A stretch of DNA of 64,000 nt, from the NCBI GenBank assembly GCA_963737075.1, contig CAVTRI010000001.1, forward strand, positions 62,001-126,000, given 5' to 3'. Shown piece after piece: positions 26,234-33,511 of the stretch (position 1 is the stretch's first letter; every line of letters starts with the position of its first letter). The translations under genes and the position numbers were made by a program. The notes beneath the pieces are model-generated. The model ran no database searches. It had not been told where the DNA came from and worked only from the letters and a program-made list of their open reading frames with translations. Origin of the DNA: CAVTRI01 sp963737075 (GTDB taxonomy: Bacteria > Actinomycetota > Acidimicrobiia > Acidimicrobiales > Palsa-688).

Positions 26234-27070
26234 TTAGCGGTGGGCGCGGACGAGCAGCACGGCGCGCTTGACATGCATCTGCCCGTCGGTCACCCGGGCC
26301 CGCAGCGCCTCCTCGATCGCAGTCACCACCTGCTGGCGGGTGTCGACGGGCGCGTCGCGAAGCTGCTCCCGCAGCACGCCCAGCTGGGTGCTTGTGGCGG
26401 CGACCTCGGCGATGTCGGTTGCCGGCCGGGCCACCTCGTCATCATGGGGCTCGATGTCAGCGTCCCTGAACCCTGCGGCAGCAAGGATCTCCCTGACGCG
26501 CTCCGGGTCGGCGAGGGAAAAGGGGCCGGGCGCGCCGGGCTCGGGCGTTGGAGGCGGACCGATGACCGCGGCGGCCGCCATCACCGGCACGGACATCCAC
26601 TCGTTGTCGAGCGGCCCTTGCCAGCAGACGAACGACAGCGTCCCACCGGGACGCAGGGCCCGGCGAACGTTGGCGAACGCCGCGGGCGGATCGGCGAAGA
26701 ACATCACCCCGAACCTGGAGTAGGCGCCGTCGAACGCCTCCTCTTCGAGAGGATCGACCTGGATGTCCGCCCGCCGCAACTCCATGGCGTCGATGCCCTG
26801 CGCTCGCCGACGGGCCCCGGTCAACATCTCTTCGGCGATGTCGACGCCGAGCACCCGTCCGCCCGGTGCCACCCGGGCGGCCAGCTCAACCGTCGTCCTC
26901 CCCGCGCCGCAGCCGAGATCCACGATCCGCTGGCCGCGCACGGGATCGAGGCGGTCCATCGCCAGCCGGCCAGGGAGTCCGTTGACCTCCTCGAGGCGGT
27001 CCTCGAGTTCCAACCAGGTCGGGCTCCTTTCCGACCAGAACTTGGCCTGTTCCTCGTTGCCGGCGGTCAC
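26234..27070 (-). CDS. class I SAM-dependent methyltransferase
   Basis: A 278-residue UbiE/COQ5-like methyltransferase. SAM-binding motif I is IVDLGCGAGRTTVELA, followed by VLGVDIAEEMLTGARRRA (motif post-I) and FDGAYSRFGVMFFADPPAAF (motif II). ALRPGGTLSFVCWQG is motif III. The C-terminal ~90 residues probably cap the active site. It starts 48 bases beyond the stop of the cytochrome subunit IV-like gene in the same direction, so it may be the last gene of that operon. Quinone or small-molecule methylation would fit a redox context, but no substrate is shown. Confidence 0.85.
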   Translation of the reverse strand: MTAGNEEQAKFWSERSPTWLELEDRLEEVNGLPGRLAMDRLDPVRGQRIVDLGCGAGRTTVELAARVAPGGRVLGVDIAEEMLTGARRRAQGIDAMELRRADIQVDPLEEEAFDGAYSRFGVMFFADPPAAFANVRRALRPGGTLSFVCWQGPLDNEWMSVPVMAAAAVIGPPPTPEPGAPGPFSLADPERVREILAAAGFRDADIEPHDDEVARPATDIAEVAATSTQLGVLREQLRDAPVDTRQQVVTAIEEALRARVTDGQMHVKRAVLLVRAHR

Positions 27071-27118
27071 GGCGCCACGCTACGTCTTGTCGAGCCGCCG
27101 CCACTGGAAAGGAGGGGG

Positions 27119-28096
27119 CTATGGGCGCTGCCGCGAGATGGGATGGTCTCGGTAGTAGTCGCGCCAGATGAGCCGGTATATGGGAATGCGGCGGGGGATG
27201 GATCGCAGCCCGGGGATGATGGGCACCAGGATGAGGGCGAGGGAGAGGATCATCATGATGGCCCAGATGAGGGCGTCGGCGTTGCCCGAGTGGTTGAACG
27301 GCGAGATCTGGTACCACATCGTGTACAGCCACAGCCACGCCTGTCCGGGGTAGTTGCCCGTCTCGTTCATCATCCCCCATTGGCTGCCGGAGAGGTGCTG
27401 TGCCTGCGCCTTGTCAGCCAGGAAGCTGCCGTCAGCCAGGAACAGGAGCGGTTTCGTGTAGTTGTCCTCATAGAAGCCGCTGCCGTGGCTGACCAGTTGG
27501 CTGTCGAGTCCACCCACCTGCGCCATCCGCAACAAGCCGTCCATCATCTCCGGTACGGGCCCGTAATCGCCGGGCGCGACCTTGGCGGGGTCGTTGTCGG
27601 GGGCGTTGGAGATCGCCTTGTCGTAGGCGGACGCCCACGACTGCTGCTGGGAAGCATTGGCGGATTGGTAGCGGTTGAGGGCGGCGGTGACGGTCGGGTT
27701 GCCGGTTACCGTGGACAGCGGCGCCAGGACGAAGTCCACCGGCGGGTTGACTGGATGGCGGACACCCATCCAATTCTGGAGGTGCAAGAAGAAGATCTGC
27801 TGGCCGCTGCCGCCATGATTGTACGGCGGCCCATAGGTGGCGCTGGTGCTCGTCCCGTCGAGTTCGGTAACCGCGGTCGCCACAAAGTCCGACGGGTCCT
27901 GGCGAGCCCACTGCTGCAAGGTGACGCCCTTCTCGTCCGGCGACGACAACACGAGGGCCAAGACGATGCCCAGCACCCCCACCACGAGCAGGGCGATGAC
28001 GAACTCCTTGACGAGATCGTAGGGATGTTTGGGACCTGTCCAGCGCGGCGGACCCGCCGACCTGGTGGCCGAAGCGGGAGCAGTATCGGTGATCAA
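27119..28096 (-). CDS. cytochrome b6f subunit IV-like membrane protein with large external domain
   Basis: A 325-residue protein starting at TTG 28096, which overlaps the cytochrome b stop as TTGA. The N-terminus (KHPYDLVKEFVIALLVVGVLG) resembles the start of subunit IV/cytochrome b C-terminal domains. After this first membrane helix come ~220 mainly polar residues, then at least one further hydrophobic helix (ALIWAIMMILSLALILV) and a basic tail. Canonical subunit IV has ~160 residues, three helices and a PEWY quinol-site motif; I see no PEWY. The insertion is therefore extra, probably on the outside face. Its tight coupling to the b6-type gene supports a complex partner. Confidence 0.65.
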   Translation of the reverse strand: MITDTAPASATRSAGPPRWTGPKHPYDLVKEFVIALLVVGVLGIVLALVLSSPDEKGVTLQQWARQDPSDFVATAVTELDGTSTSATYGPPYNHGGSGQQIFFLHLQNWMGVRHPVNPPVDFVLAPLSTVTGNPTVTAALNRYQSANASQQQSWASAYDKAISNAPDNDPAKVAPGDYGPVPEMMDGLLRMAQVGGLDSQLVSHGSGFYEDNYTKPLLFLADGSFLADKAQAQHLSGSQWGMMNETGNYPGQAWLWLYTMWYQISPFNHSGNADALIWAIMMILSLALILVPIIPGLRSIPRRIPIYRLIWRDYYRDHPISRQRP

Positions 28097-28746
28097 CGGA
28101 ATGCCTTCAGATCTTCAGTGGGCTCGCCGTCATCACCGATGCCAATGGGGGGAACGACCCCACGCCGGCGCACCATCAGGATGTGGAGCACCGCGAGGAT
28201 TCCCACAGCCAGTGGGAGAAGCATGATGTGCCACAGCAGCATCTGCCCGGCGTCGAGCACGTTCCAGAACGCCCCGACTCCGGTTGCGTTGATCCCATCC
28301 TTGGCCTGGGTGGCGATCCACTGGGAGTCGAAGTTGGTCTGCACCAGATAGCCGGTGAACGCGGTAGCGATTGACAGGAGGAAGGCGACGACGCCGGTGA
28401 CCCAGGTGAGCACTCGCCGCCCGCGCCAAGCGGCCATCATGAACTTGCCCCACAGGTGGATGACCATAAAGAAGAAAAACAGCTCCACGCTCCACAGATG
28501 CAAGCTGTTGAAGAAGTGGCCGACCGAGGTGGTGTGCCACCAATTGGTCCCGCCAACGGCGAGCGCCAAGCCCGACACGATGATCACGAGCAATGCGGCG
28601 AGCGTTGCCACGCCAAACACATAAATCCACGAGGCGACGTAGGCGGGCTGGGTATCCGGTAACAGCTGATCGGGCGGTAACGCCCCTACCAGCCGCCGCC
28701 GCAAACCGGCCGTCCAGCTTGGACGCTCAGCGGCCGGCGCGCTCAT
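28093..28746 (-). CDS. diheme cytochrome b6-type membrane subunit
   Basis: This 217-residue protein has four hydrophobic helices and the four heme-ligand histidines of cytochrome b: SLHLW and VIHLW 14 residues apart, LLWHIM and VLHILM 15 residues apart. This is the spacing seen in b6-type proteins. It starts at ATG 28746, overlapping the previous gene as ATGA, and ends overlapping the subunit IV-like start. Cytochrome b units normally pass electrons from quinol to a Rieske protein and c-type cytochrome, but neither is encoded nearby. A DevR-like box 60 bases upstream of the operon suggests induction under low oxygen or redox stress. Confidence 0.8.
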   Translation of the reverse strand: MSAPAAERPSWTAGLRRRLVGALPPDQLLPDTQPAYVASWIYVFGVATLAALLVIIVSGLALAVGGTNWWHTTSVGHFFNSLHLWSVELFFFFMVIHLWGKFMMAAWRGRRVLTWVTGVVAFLLSIATAFTGYLVQTNFDSQWIATQAKDGINATGVGAFWNVLDAGQMLLWHIMLLPLAVGILAVLHILMVRRRGVVPPIGIGDDGEPTEDLKAFR

Positions 28747-28922
28747 CGACGGTCCTTGCGACCCGGGAAGGGGAGTATCAGGGCCAAGACGAACACGATC
28801 ACCATCAAGGCGATCACCACCAGGTTGGCCAGCGACAGCTGCACGAAGCCCCAGTGGATGTAGTAACCGGTGCCATTGAGGCCGACGGCGAGGATCGAAG
28901 GCGGAGACGCTATAGGTGCCAA
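28743..28922 (-). CDS. small single-TM protein opening the cytochrome b operon
   Basis: A 59-residue protein: a short N-terminal segment (APIASPPSILAVGLNG), a GYYIHWGFVQLSLAN stretch, one strongly hydrophobic helix and a basic end (FPGRKDRR). Start is TTG 28922, with GGGGAGG 7 bases upstream. Its stop shares bases with the next start (ATGA). Small hydrophobic subunits are usual in cytochrome b complexes, and strict coupling suggests this is one. It is easily missed because of its size and start codon. Confidence 0.65.
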   Translation of the reverse strand: MAPIASPPSILAVGLNGTGYYIHWGFVQLSLANLVVIALMVIVFVLALILPFPGRKDRR

Positions 28923-28981
28923 TGGTTGACCTCCCCTCGAGCAACGATGGTCATCATTGCTTCCAGTTCGTGACCGCCAGT

Positions 28982-28998
28982 AGGGCCGAACGTCCCGA
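28982..28998 (-). promoter_or_regulatory. DevR/DosR-like box upstream of cytochrome b operon
   Basis: Read on the minus strand, the site is TCGGGACGTTCGGCCCT, the most symmetrical member of the motif set in this region. Its start-proximal end is 59 bases upstream of the operon's first codon. Confidence 0.55.
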
Positions 28999-29014
28999 AA
29001 CCGTTGGCCGGCTG

Positions 29015-29485
29015 TTAGACGTACCCGTGCGCATCGGTGGCGGGAGGGAACTCGGCGGGCCGAATCCGACGTCCGCTGATCGAATCGGGCGCGATCCGGA
29101 TGAGATGTTCACGCGTACCCGGAGCCCACGGTTCGGGAGGCTGCGTTTGGCCCTCGGCGTCCGAGCTCCTGATCTGTTGGGGAACGATCTCTCTCGCCAT
29201 GCCACGGACGAGGACGCTCCAGCCGGTTCGGTGGAGAAGGTCGACGTCGTCGACCTCAAAGCTCACATTTGAGCGGGAGGTCGCCCAGAGTTTTGTTCCC
29301 GCTCCGGTACGGAACAACAGCGATCGGCCTTCCACGACATAGTTGACAGGAAAGACAAGCGGATAGTGCCCAACGATGACCGCCACCCGACCGACCTGTT
29401 GCGTCTTTAGGAGCTTCCAGCACTCCGCGGCGTCGATCTCGTCAAGGCTCCTGGGATCGAGTTGCTCTTCTCGGTCTGCTGCCAC
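29015..29485 (-). CDS. pyridoxamine 5'-phosphate oxidase-fold flavin/F420-binding protein
   Basis: A 156-residue split-barrel protein: AAECWKLLKTQQVGRVAVI, YPLVFPVNYVVEGRSLLFRT, GTKLWATSRSNVSFEVDDVD, GWSVLVRGMAREI. This matches the small PPOX-like family (PF12900-type), members of which bind FMN, F420 or heme. Biosynthetic pyridoxine oxidation is not implied. GTG at 29485 has GAGAGG 7 bases upstream. Divergent from a universal stress protein gene with two DevR-like boxes between them, it is likely part of the local stress regulon. The C-terminus is longer than usual. Confidence 0.8.
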   Translation of the reverse strand: MAADREEQLDPRSLDEIDAAECWKLLKTQQVGRVAVIVGHYPLVFPVNYVVEGRSLLFRTGAGTKLWATSRSNVSFEVDDVDLLHRTGWSVLVRGMAREIVPQQIRSSDAEGQTQPPEPWAPGTREHLIRIAPDSISGRRIRPAEFPPATDAHGYV

Positions 29486-29551
29486 TGATCACCTCTCGCA
29501 CGTTCAGCAGGATCACGACACCTCCAGCGTGAGCCTCGTGGCGCCGGTTGA

Positions 29552-29570
29552 GCAGGGCCGAAGGTCACCT
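29552..29570 (-). promoter_or_regulatory. DevR-like box between PPOX and USP genes
   Basis: On the minus strand this reads AGGTGACCTTCGGCCCTGC, identical over 19 bases to the site at 31171-31189. It lies between divergently transcribed stress genes. Confidence 0.5.
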
Positions 29571-29596
29571 CCCATGTGGTAGTGAACCGTCGAATG

Positions 29597-29610
29597 GACC
29601 AACGACCCTG
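29597..29610 (+). promoter_or_regulatory. second DevR-like box, GGACCAACGACCCT
   Basis: This weaker copy has the same half-site layout as the main motif and lies 49 bases before the universal stress protein start. Paired strong and weak boxes are typical of DosR-regulated promoters. Confidence 0.4.
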
Positions 29611-29658
29611 CCCGGACGAGACTGCATGCGGCCAGGATGGTGGCTGGAGGTGACGCCG

Positions 29659-30144
29659 ATGAGCACCGCGGAGACGGAAGCCGGACAGCAACACCCCACC
29701 GAGGGCGAAAAGCGCCATCCGCTCGTGGTGGTCGGCGTGGACGGCTCCGAGCCGTCGTCGGTCGCTCTGGCGTGGGCGGCTGAGGAGGCACGCCTGCGGG
29801 GCGCCCCGCTCAAGGTCGTCCATGCTTGGCGCCTGCCCTCCCTGGCATACATGGGGCCGGTGGTGCCAGAGGCAGACTTCGACGCCCTTGGGAAGCATGC
29901 CCAGACTCTGGTCGAAGCGCAGGTGACCGATGTGCTCGGCGACCATCCCGGGATCGAGGTGCTTACAGAGGTTCGGGAAGGCCCCAGCGCCCAAGCCGTG
30001 CTCGATGCTGCGGCCGACGCCGACCTGCTGGTGGTGGGCTCCCGCGGCCGGGGCGGGTTTGCCGGGCTGCTGCTGGGCTCGGTGAGCAGCCAGATCGTGC
30101 ACCACGCTCGCTGCCCGGTGGTAGTCGTGCCCGCCGGGCGCTAG
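29659..30144 (+). CDS. universal stress protein (ATP-binding class)
   Basis: A 162-residue single-domain UspA protein. The core begins HPLVVVGVDGSEPSSVALAWA after a ~20-residue polar leader and ends with the ATP-binding pattern GSRGRGGFAGLLLGSVSSQ, then CPVVVVPAG. ATG 29659 follows GAGGTGACGCCG. In mycobacteria several such proteins belong to the DosR dormancy regulon. Two boxes upstream of this gene resemble DosR sites, which supports the same logic here by analogy. Confidence 0.88.
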   Translation: MSTAETEAGQQHPTEGEKRHPLVVVGVDGSEPSSVALAWAAEEARLRGAPLKVVHAWRLPSLAYMGPVVPEADFDALGKHAQTLVEAQVTDVLGDHPGIEVLTEVREGPSAQAVLDAAADADLLVVGSRGRGGFAGLLLGSVSSQIVHHARCPVVVVPAGR

Positions 30145-30216
30145 CGGCCGCTCGAAGCGGCGGACCGTTTTTCGGCGGGGCCGGCGAACCCGCGGCCGTC
30201 CGCCTTTCCCCGCTAC

Positions 30217-31125
30217 CTATGAGCGCATCGCCCGTGACAGCGGTCCCGGGCCCAGGGTCGCGGGCTGCAGCCGCACCTTGGCGTCCACCACCGTCGCTCC
30301 CTGCTCGCTGACGATCACCGGGTTGAGGTCCAGCTCGGCCAATTCCGGCACCGCCTCGGCGAGCATTCCGACGCGCAGCAGGATGTCCTCGAGCGCGGCC
30401 GTATCGACCGCCGGCCGGCCTCGGTGGCCGAGCAGCAACGGCGCCGCCCGCACGGAGCGCACCAGGTGCCGGGCGTCGACGTCAGTCAGAGGCACGATCC
30501 GGAAGGCGACGTCACCCAGCACATCGGTGGCGATCCCGCCCAGCCCGAACGCAACCAGCGGCCCGAACGCTGGGTCCTGGGTGACACCGATCAGCGTCTT
30601 GACGCCGGCTGACGCCATGGGCTGGATCACCGCGCCGCCCATCGCCGGCCCGAGCCGGCCGGCCATCGCCTCGAACGCACGGCGGACGCCGTCGGGTGAG
30701 CTCAGGTCGAGGGCGACGCCATCCACGTCGGTCTTGTGCACGAGCTCGGGTGCGGCGGCCTTGAGGACAACGGGAAAGCCGAGCGCGCTCGCGGCGTCCG
30801 CGGCCTGCGACGCGTCGGCCACGATGCGGCTCTCGACGAGCGGGACGCTCGAGAAGGGCGACCAGCGCGAAGCGGTCCTGGTAGTCCACCCCGGTGAATC
30901 GCTCCACCTCCGGTTCCGAAAGGTGAGGATGAGCAGAGAAGAACCGGAAATGGACCGTCTGCGGCGACAGCCGGTTGTGAAACTCGATCAGTGCGTCGGC
31001 GTCGCCTGGCCGGATCGGGCGGATGTGGATCGCCGCCCGTCGGCGAGCAGGGCGTCCAGCTCCCACTCGGCTGGATAACCCGGCGGCGTGCCGGCCCCGT
31101 CGGCGAAGGAGGACTCAGGGCTCAC
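30217..31125 (-). pseudogene. GNAT/ADP-forming acyl-CoA ligase with deleted middle
   Basis: The intact family has an N-terminal GNAT acetyltransferase domain, a CoA-binding/ligase part and a C-terminal ATP-grasp domain, ~900 residues in all. Here GTG 31125 begins SPESSFADGAGTPPG and WELDALLADGR. One frameshift later, IHIRPIRPGDADALIEFHN and VHFRFFSAHPHLSEPEVE (GNAT) appear. Near 30870 this joins, out of frame, to VPLVESRIVADASQAADA and FPVVLKAAAPELVHKTDVDG, the ATP-grasp domain ending at 30217. About 500-600 residues are missing. Intact relatives are found among DosR-type stress genes. Confidence 0.7.
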
Positions 31126-31170
31126 CTGCCCAGTATGCGCCGGAGGAGACGACGATGAAGCCGCCCGCGG

Positions 31171-31189
31171 AGGTGACCTTCGGCCCTGC
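31171..31189 (+). promoter_or_regulatory. DevR-like box before USP-PPOX hybrid gene
   Basis: AGGTGACCTTCGGCCCTGC lies between the divergent GNAT/ATP-grasp pseudogene and the hybrid gene, 51 bases before the latter's ATG. It is a 19-base exact inverted copy of 29552-29570. Confidence 0.5.
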
Positions 31190-31239
31190 CCGGCTTGTCA
31201 CGGTGGGAGGAAGCTGGCAGCGGGAGAGAGGAAGACTCC

Positions 31240-31680
31240 ATGACTGGTCGAATTGTGGTTGGTGTCGACGACAGCCATGACAGCAGGCGGGAGGGTATCG
31301 ACCCCGAGTGGGGCTCCCGGCGGCAGGCGCTGTCCCGACATGAGTGCTTCGCCCGGTTGGCCCAGCGCACCACCGGGCGCCTGGCGATCAGCGCCGCCGC
31401 CTTGCCGTCCATCATCGTTGTCCGCTACTACCTGGCCGGCGAGACGATCCTGTTCGACATCGGCCTCCCCACGCTGGCCCGAAAGACGATCGGCCAGGTG
31501 GTGGCGTTCGAGAGCGGAAGCTCCGACGCCGATCATGCCGATGACGTGTGGTCGGTGTGTGCGGTCGGCGTCGTGGAGCCGGCGGTAGAGGCGTCGTGGG
31601 AGGATCCCACCCTGCAGGTCCGCCCCGAGCTGGTCACCGGGTGGGCTCATCCGATCCGAACTCGCACTGCGAGGTCGTGA
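31240..31680 (+). CDS. hybrid: universal-stress start joined to PPOX-fold protein
   Basis: The 146-residue product begins MTGRIVVGVDDSHD, an unmistakable UspA first strand, then turns at once into a PPOX-fold protein: LSRHECFARLAQRTTGRLAI, PSIIVVRYYLAGETILFDIG and VWSVCAVGVVEPAVE. The UspA domain is otherwise absent. I infer a deletion that fused the promoter and start of a usp gene to a downstream PPOX gene. GAGAGAGGAAG precedes the ATG, so it is probably translated. The C-terminus overlaps the convergent tandem USP gene by 47 bases. Flavin/F420 binding is possible but unproven. Confidence 0.55.
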   Translation: MTGRIVVGVDDSHDSRREGIDPEWGSRRQALSRHECFARLAQRTTGRLAISAAALPSIIVVRYYLAGETILFDIGLPTLARKTIGQVVAFESGSSDADHADDVWSVCAVGVVEPAVEASWEDPTLQVRPELVTGWAHPIRTRTARS

Positions 31681-32548
31681 CGATCGCCAGTGGCACGACT
31701 GTGTCGGCGGCGCACGTCGCTGCGGTGGGGCCGAGGATGGGGTGGTGGTGAACGGTCGCCGGCGACGCTCCGATGACCAGGAGGTCACCGCTGGCGGCCT
31801 CTCGTAGCAGCGCCCGGGCCGGGCCGCCTCGCACCACCACCGACGTGACAAGATCGAGGGGTGCGCCGGTGCTGGCCAGCGCGGCCCCGCAGATGGTCGT
31901 GGCGGCCCGGCCGGGCAGCGCGTTTCGATGAGAGCTGACGCGGACCGCGCCGGCTAGCGACGCGGGCTGGTCTTCGTACCAGACGGCGACGGTCCGTACG
32001 CGGCCATCGATCTGCTTGGCTTCTCCGACCGCCCAGCGCAGCGCCGCCGCCGCGGCCGCGCTCGGGTGGAACCCGACGGTCAGCACCGGGTGCCGTGCGG
32101 ACTGGCAACCCGGCCGCAGATCGTGCGGGGGGACGATCACCACTGGCGGACCGGGCGGCTCGCCGCCTCGGGGGCCGAAGAGCAGCTCCGCCAGCACTGA
32201 CGGCGCGGACCGTCCGGTGACGATCAGGTAGGGGGCCGCGGTGAGGAGCTCGCGTCGAAGCTCGCCCAGCGGCGTGTCGGGTCGAGCCACCACAGGCAGA
32301 GGCGGTGCTCGGCCGGCCAACCGGGCGGCGACCGCCTGCACGGTTTCACAGTCATGGTCGGCGTGAGTCCGAGTCGAGGCGTGGTTACCGAGGGCGTCGA
32401 GCGCGGGCGCGTACATCACCGTGGCTTCGCGGCCGAGACGGTTGGCTTCTCGCTGGGTCCAGGCCAGGATCGGCTCAGCGAAGCATGCATCGTCGACCAC
32501 CGCGACGACTGCGGCGGCGGGGAGTTCTGCATGCGCTCCTTCGGTCAT
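31634..32548 (-). CDS. tandem-domain universal stress protein, divergent
   Basis: A 304-residue protein with two UspA-like halves. The first has AAVVAVVDDACFAEPILAW and ends GPPVVIVPPH; the second has HPVLTVGFHPSAAAAAALRWA, GDLLVIGASPATVHHHP and VVPLAIVTTSQ. The Walker-like G-2x-G-9x-G(S/T) ATP motif is not intact in either half, so ATP binding is doubtful. Histidine and alanine runs are prominent. It is transcribed away from the STAS-PPOX-DevR gene set, sharing an upstream region with two DevR-like boxes. Confidence 0.75.
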   Translation of the reverse strand: MTEGAHAELPAAAVVAVVDDACFAEPILAWTQREANRLGREATVMYAPALDALGNHASTRTHADHDCETVQAVAARLAGRAPPLPVVARPDTPLGELRRELLTAAPYLIVTGRSAPSVLAELLFGPRGGEPPGPPVVIVPPHDLRPGCQSARHPVLTVGFHPSAAAAAALRWAVGEAKQIDGRVRTVAVWYEDQPASLAGAVRVSSHRNALPGRAATTICGAALASTGAPLDLVTSVVVRGGPARALLREAASGDLLVIGASPATVHHHPILGPTAATCAADTVVPLAIVTTSQCEFGSDEPTR

Positions 32549-32587
32549 GACGCGTTCCAGCCTGCGCCGGCCGTGCCGGCACCAACA

Positions 32588-32602
32588 GAGGCGAAGGTCC
32601 CT
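32588..32602 (-). promoter_or_regulatory. DevR-like box, weaker copy
   Basis: On the minus strand it reads AGGGACCTTCGCCTC, matching the half-site GGGACCTTCG but not the second half fully. It lies 40 bases upstream of the tandem USP start. Confidence 0.4.
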
Positions 32603-32630
32603 GCCGATGTTCGGAACCTCTCCGCGTTGT

Positions 32631-32647
32631 GGTCTTTCGGCCCTGCC
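32631..32647 (+). promoter_or_regulatory. DevR-like box before STAS gene
   Basis: GGTCTTTCGGCCCTGCC shares TTTCGGCCCTGC with the site at 34219 and lies 55 bases before the STAS start codon. Confidence 0.5.
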
Positions 32648-32701
32648 GAGTCGACACCAATTGGTGGTGGACTGAGATCAGGGACGACAAGGAGAGCGAA
32701 T

Positions 32702-33082
32702 ATGACGGACACGATGACCGCAACCACGCCAACCAGATCGGACCACCATTGCGACATCCAGGACGACCGCATCGGTCCCGTGCGCCTCGTCCGGGTCGTC
32801 GGACGCCTGGACTGGTACACGGCGGGCGAGCTGCGCGACCTGATGCGGGACGACATGACCGACCCGATGATCATCGTCAACCTCGACCGAGCCGAGCTGG
32901 ATTCCACGGGAACCGGTATGATCATGGCGGCGGCAGTCAGGGCAAGAAAGCGCGGACAAACTCTGGCATTCGTGATGACCAACCCCATCGAGGTGGAGGT
33001 GCTGGAGTCGCTCGGGCTGCCGTTCCTGGCGCCGATCGTGCAATCCGAGGGCAAGGCGCTCACCATGGTGGGCATCCGGTAG
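32702..33082 (+). CDS. STAS-domain anti-sigma factor antagonist-like protein
   Basis: A 126-residue STAS protein: VRLVRVVGRLDWYTAGELR, then MIIVNLDRAELDSTGTGMIM. The phosphorylatable position follows DST, matching the DSxG/DSTG loop of true antagonists, unlike the STAS protein at 4.6-5.1 kb. A polar N-terminus (MTDTMTATTPTRSDHH) precedes the fold. AAGGAGAGCGAAT gives a good ribosome binding site for ATG 32702. The next start codon follows the stop with no gap, so both are co-translated. No kinase of the RsbW type is present nearby. Confidence 0.8.
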   Translation: MTDTMTATTPTRSDHHCDIQDDRIGPVRLVRVVGRLDWYTAGELRDLMRDDMTDPMIIVNLDRAELDSTGTGMIMAAAVRARKRGQTLAFVMTNPIEVEVLESLGLPFLAPIVQSEGKALTMVGIR

Positions 33083-33472
33083 GTGAAAGCCACCGACCTC
33101 AATACCGGGCTGGAAATCCTCGACGAATCTGCCTGTGCGGCGCTGCTGGGAACGCAGTCTGTAGGACGTTTCGCCGTCATGGTCGACGGCCGCCCCGAGG
33201 TGTTTCCCGTCGCCTTCGCCGCCCACGGCAATGAAGTCGTGGCGCGCATGGCCGACGGCGCCGTGCTGACGGCGGTCTTACGCGGCCCGGTCTCGTTCCA
33301 GGTCGATCGCTTCGACGAGCGCACCCACGCCGGGTGGAGCGTCTTGGCGCACGGGCGGGCGACGCTTGGCACTACCAACCCGGTAGATGTCCGCGCCTGG
33401 CGCCGTGCCGTCCTGCCTCACCTGGTGCGCTTCACCATCACCAGTATGAGCGGCCGCCGCCTCTCTTGCTGA
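33083..33472 (+). CDS. short PPOX-fold flavin/F420-binding protein
   Basis: A 129-residue split-barrel protein beginning at GTG 33083 immediately after the STAS stop. Key segments are ACAALLGTQSVGRFAVMVDG, PEVFPVAFAAHGNEVVARM, GPVSFQVDRFDERTHAGWSV and a final VRFTITSMSGRRL. It is the third PPOX-like gene within 4.5 kb. Their clustering with stress proteins suggests redox-cofactor-dependent detoxification, but no substrate can be named. Confidence 0.75.
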   Translation: MKATDLNTGLEILDESACAALLGTQSVGRFAVMVDGRPEVFPVAFAAHGNEVVARMADGAVLTAVLRGPVSFQVDRFDERTHAGWSVLAHGRATLGTTNPVDVRAWRRAVLPHLVRFTITSMSGRRLSC

Positions 33473-33511
33473 CTCCGACCGGCCCAGCCTTGCTTGTGGT
33501 TGCATAGCACC

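Noticed and set aside
26240..28351. 703-residue plus-strand frame
   Set aside because: It lies antisense to the methyltransferase and cytochrome genes, which have clear motifs; composition is His/Gly/Arg-rich as expected for a high-GC shadow.
29015..33472. Pyridoxine biosynthesis genes
   Set aside because: The three PPOX-fold proteins are the short, stress-associated type and sit with Usp and DevR genes; no pdx genes are present.
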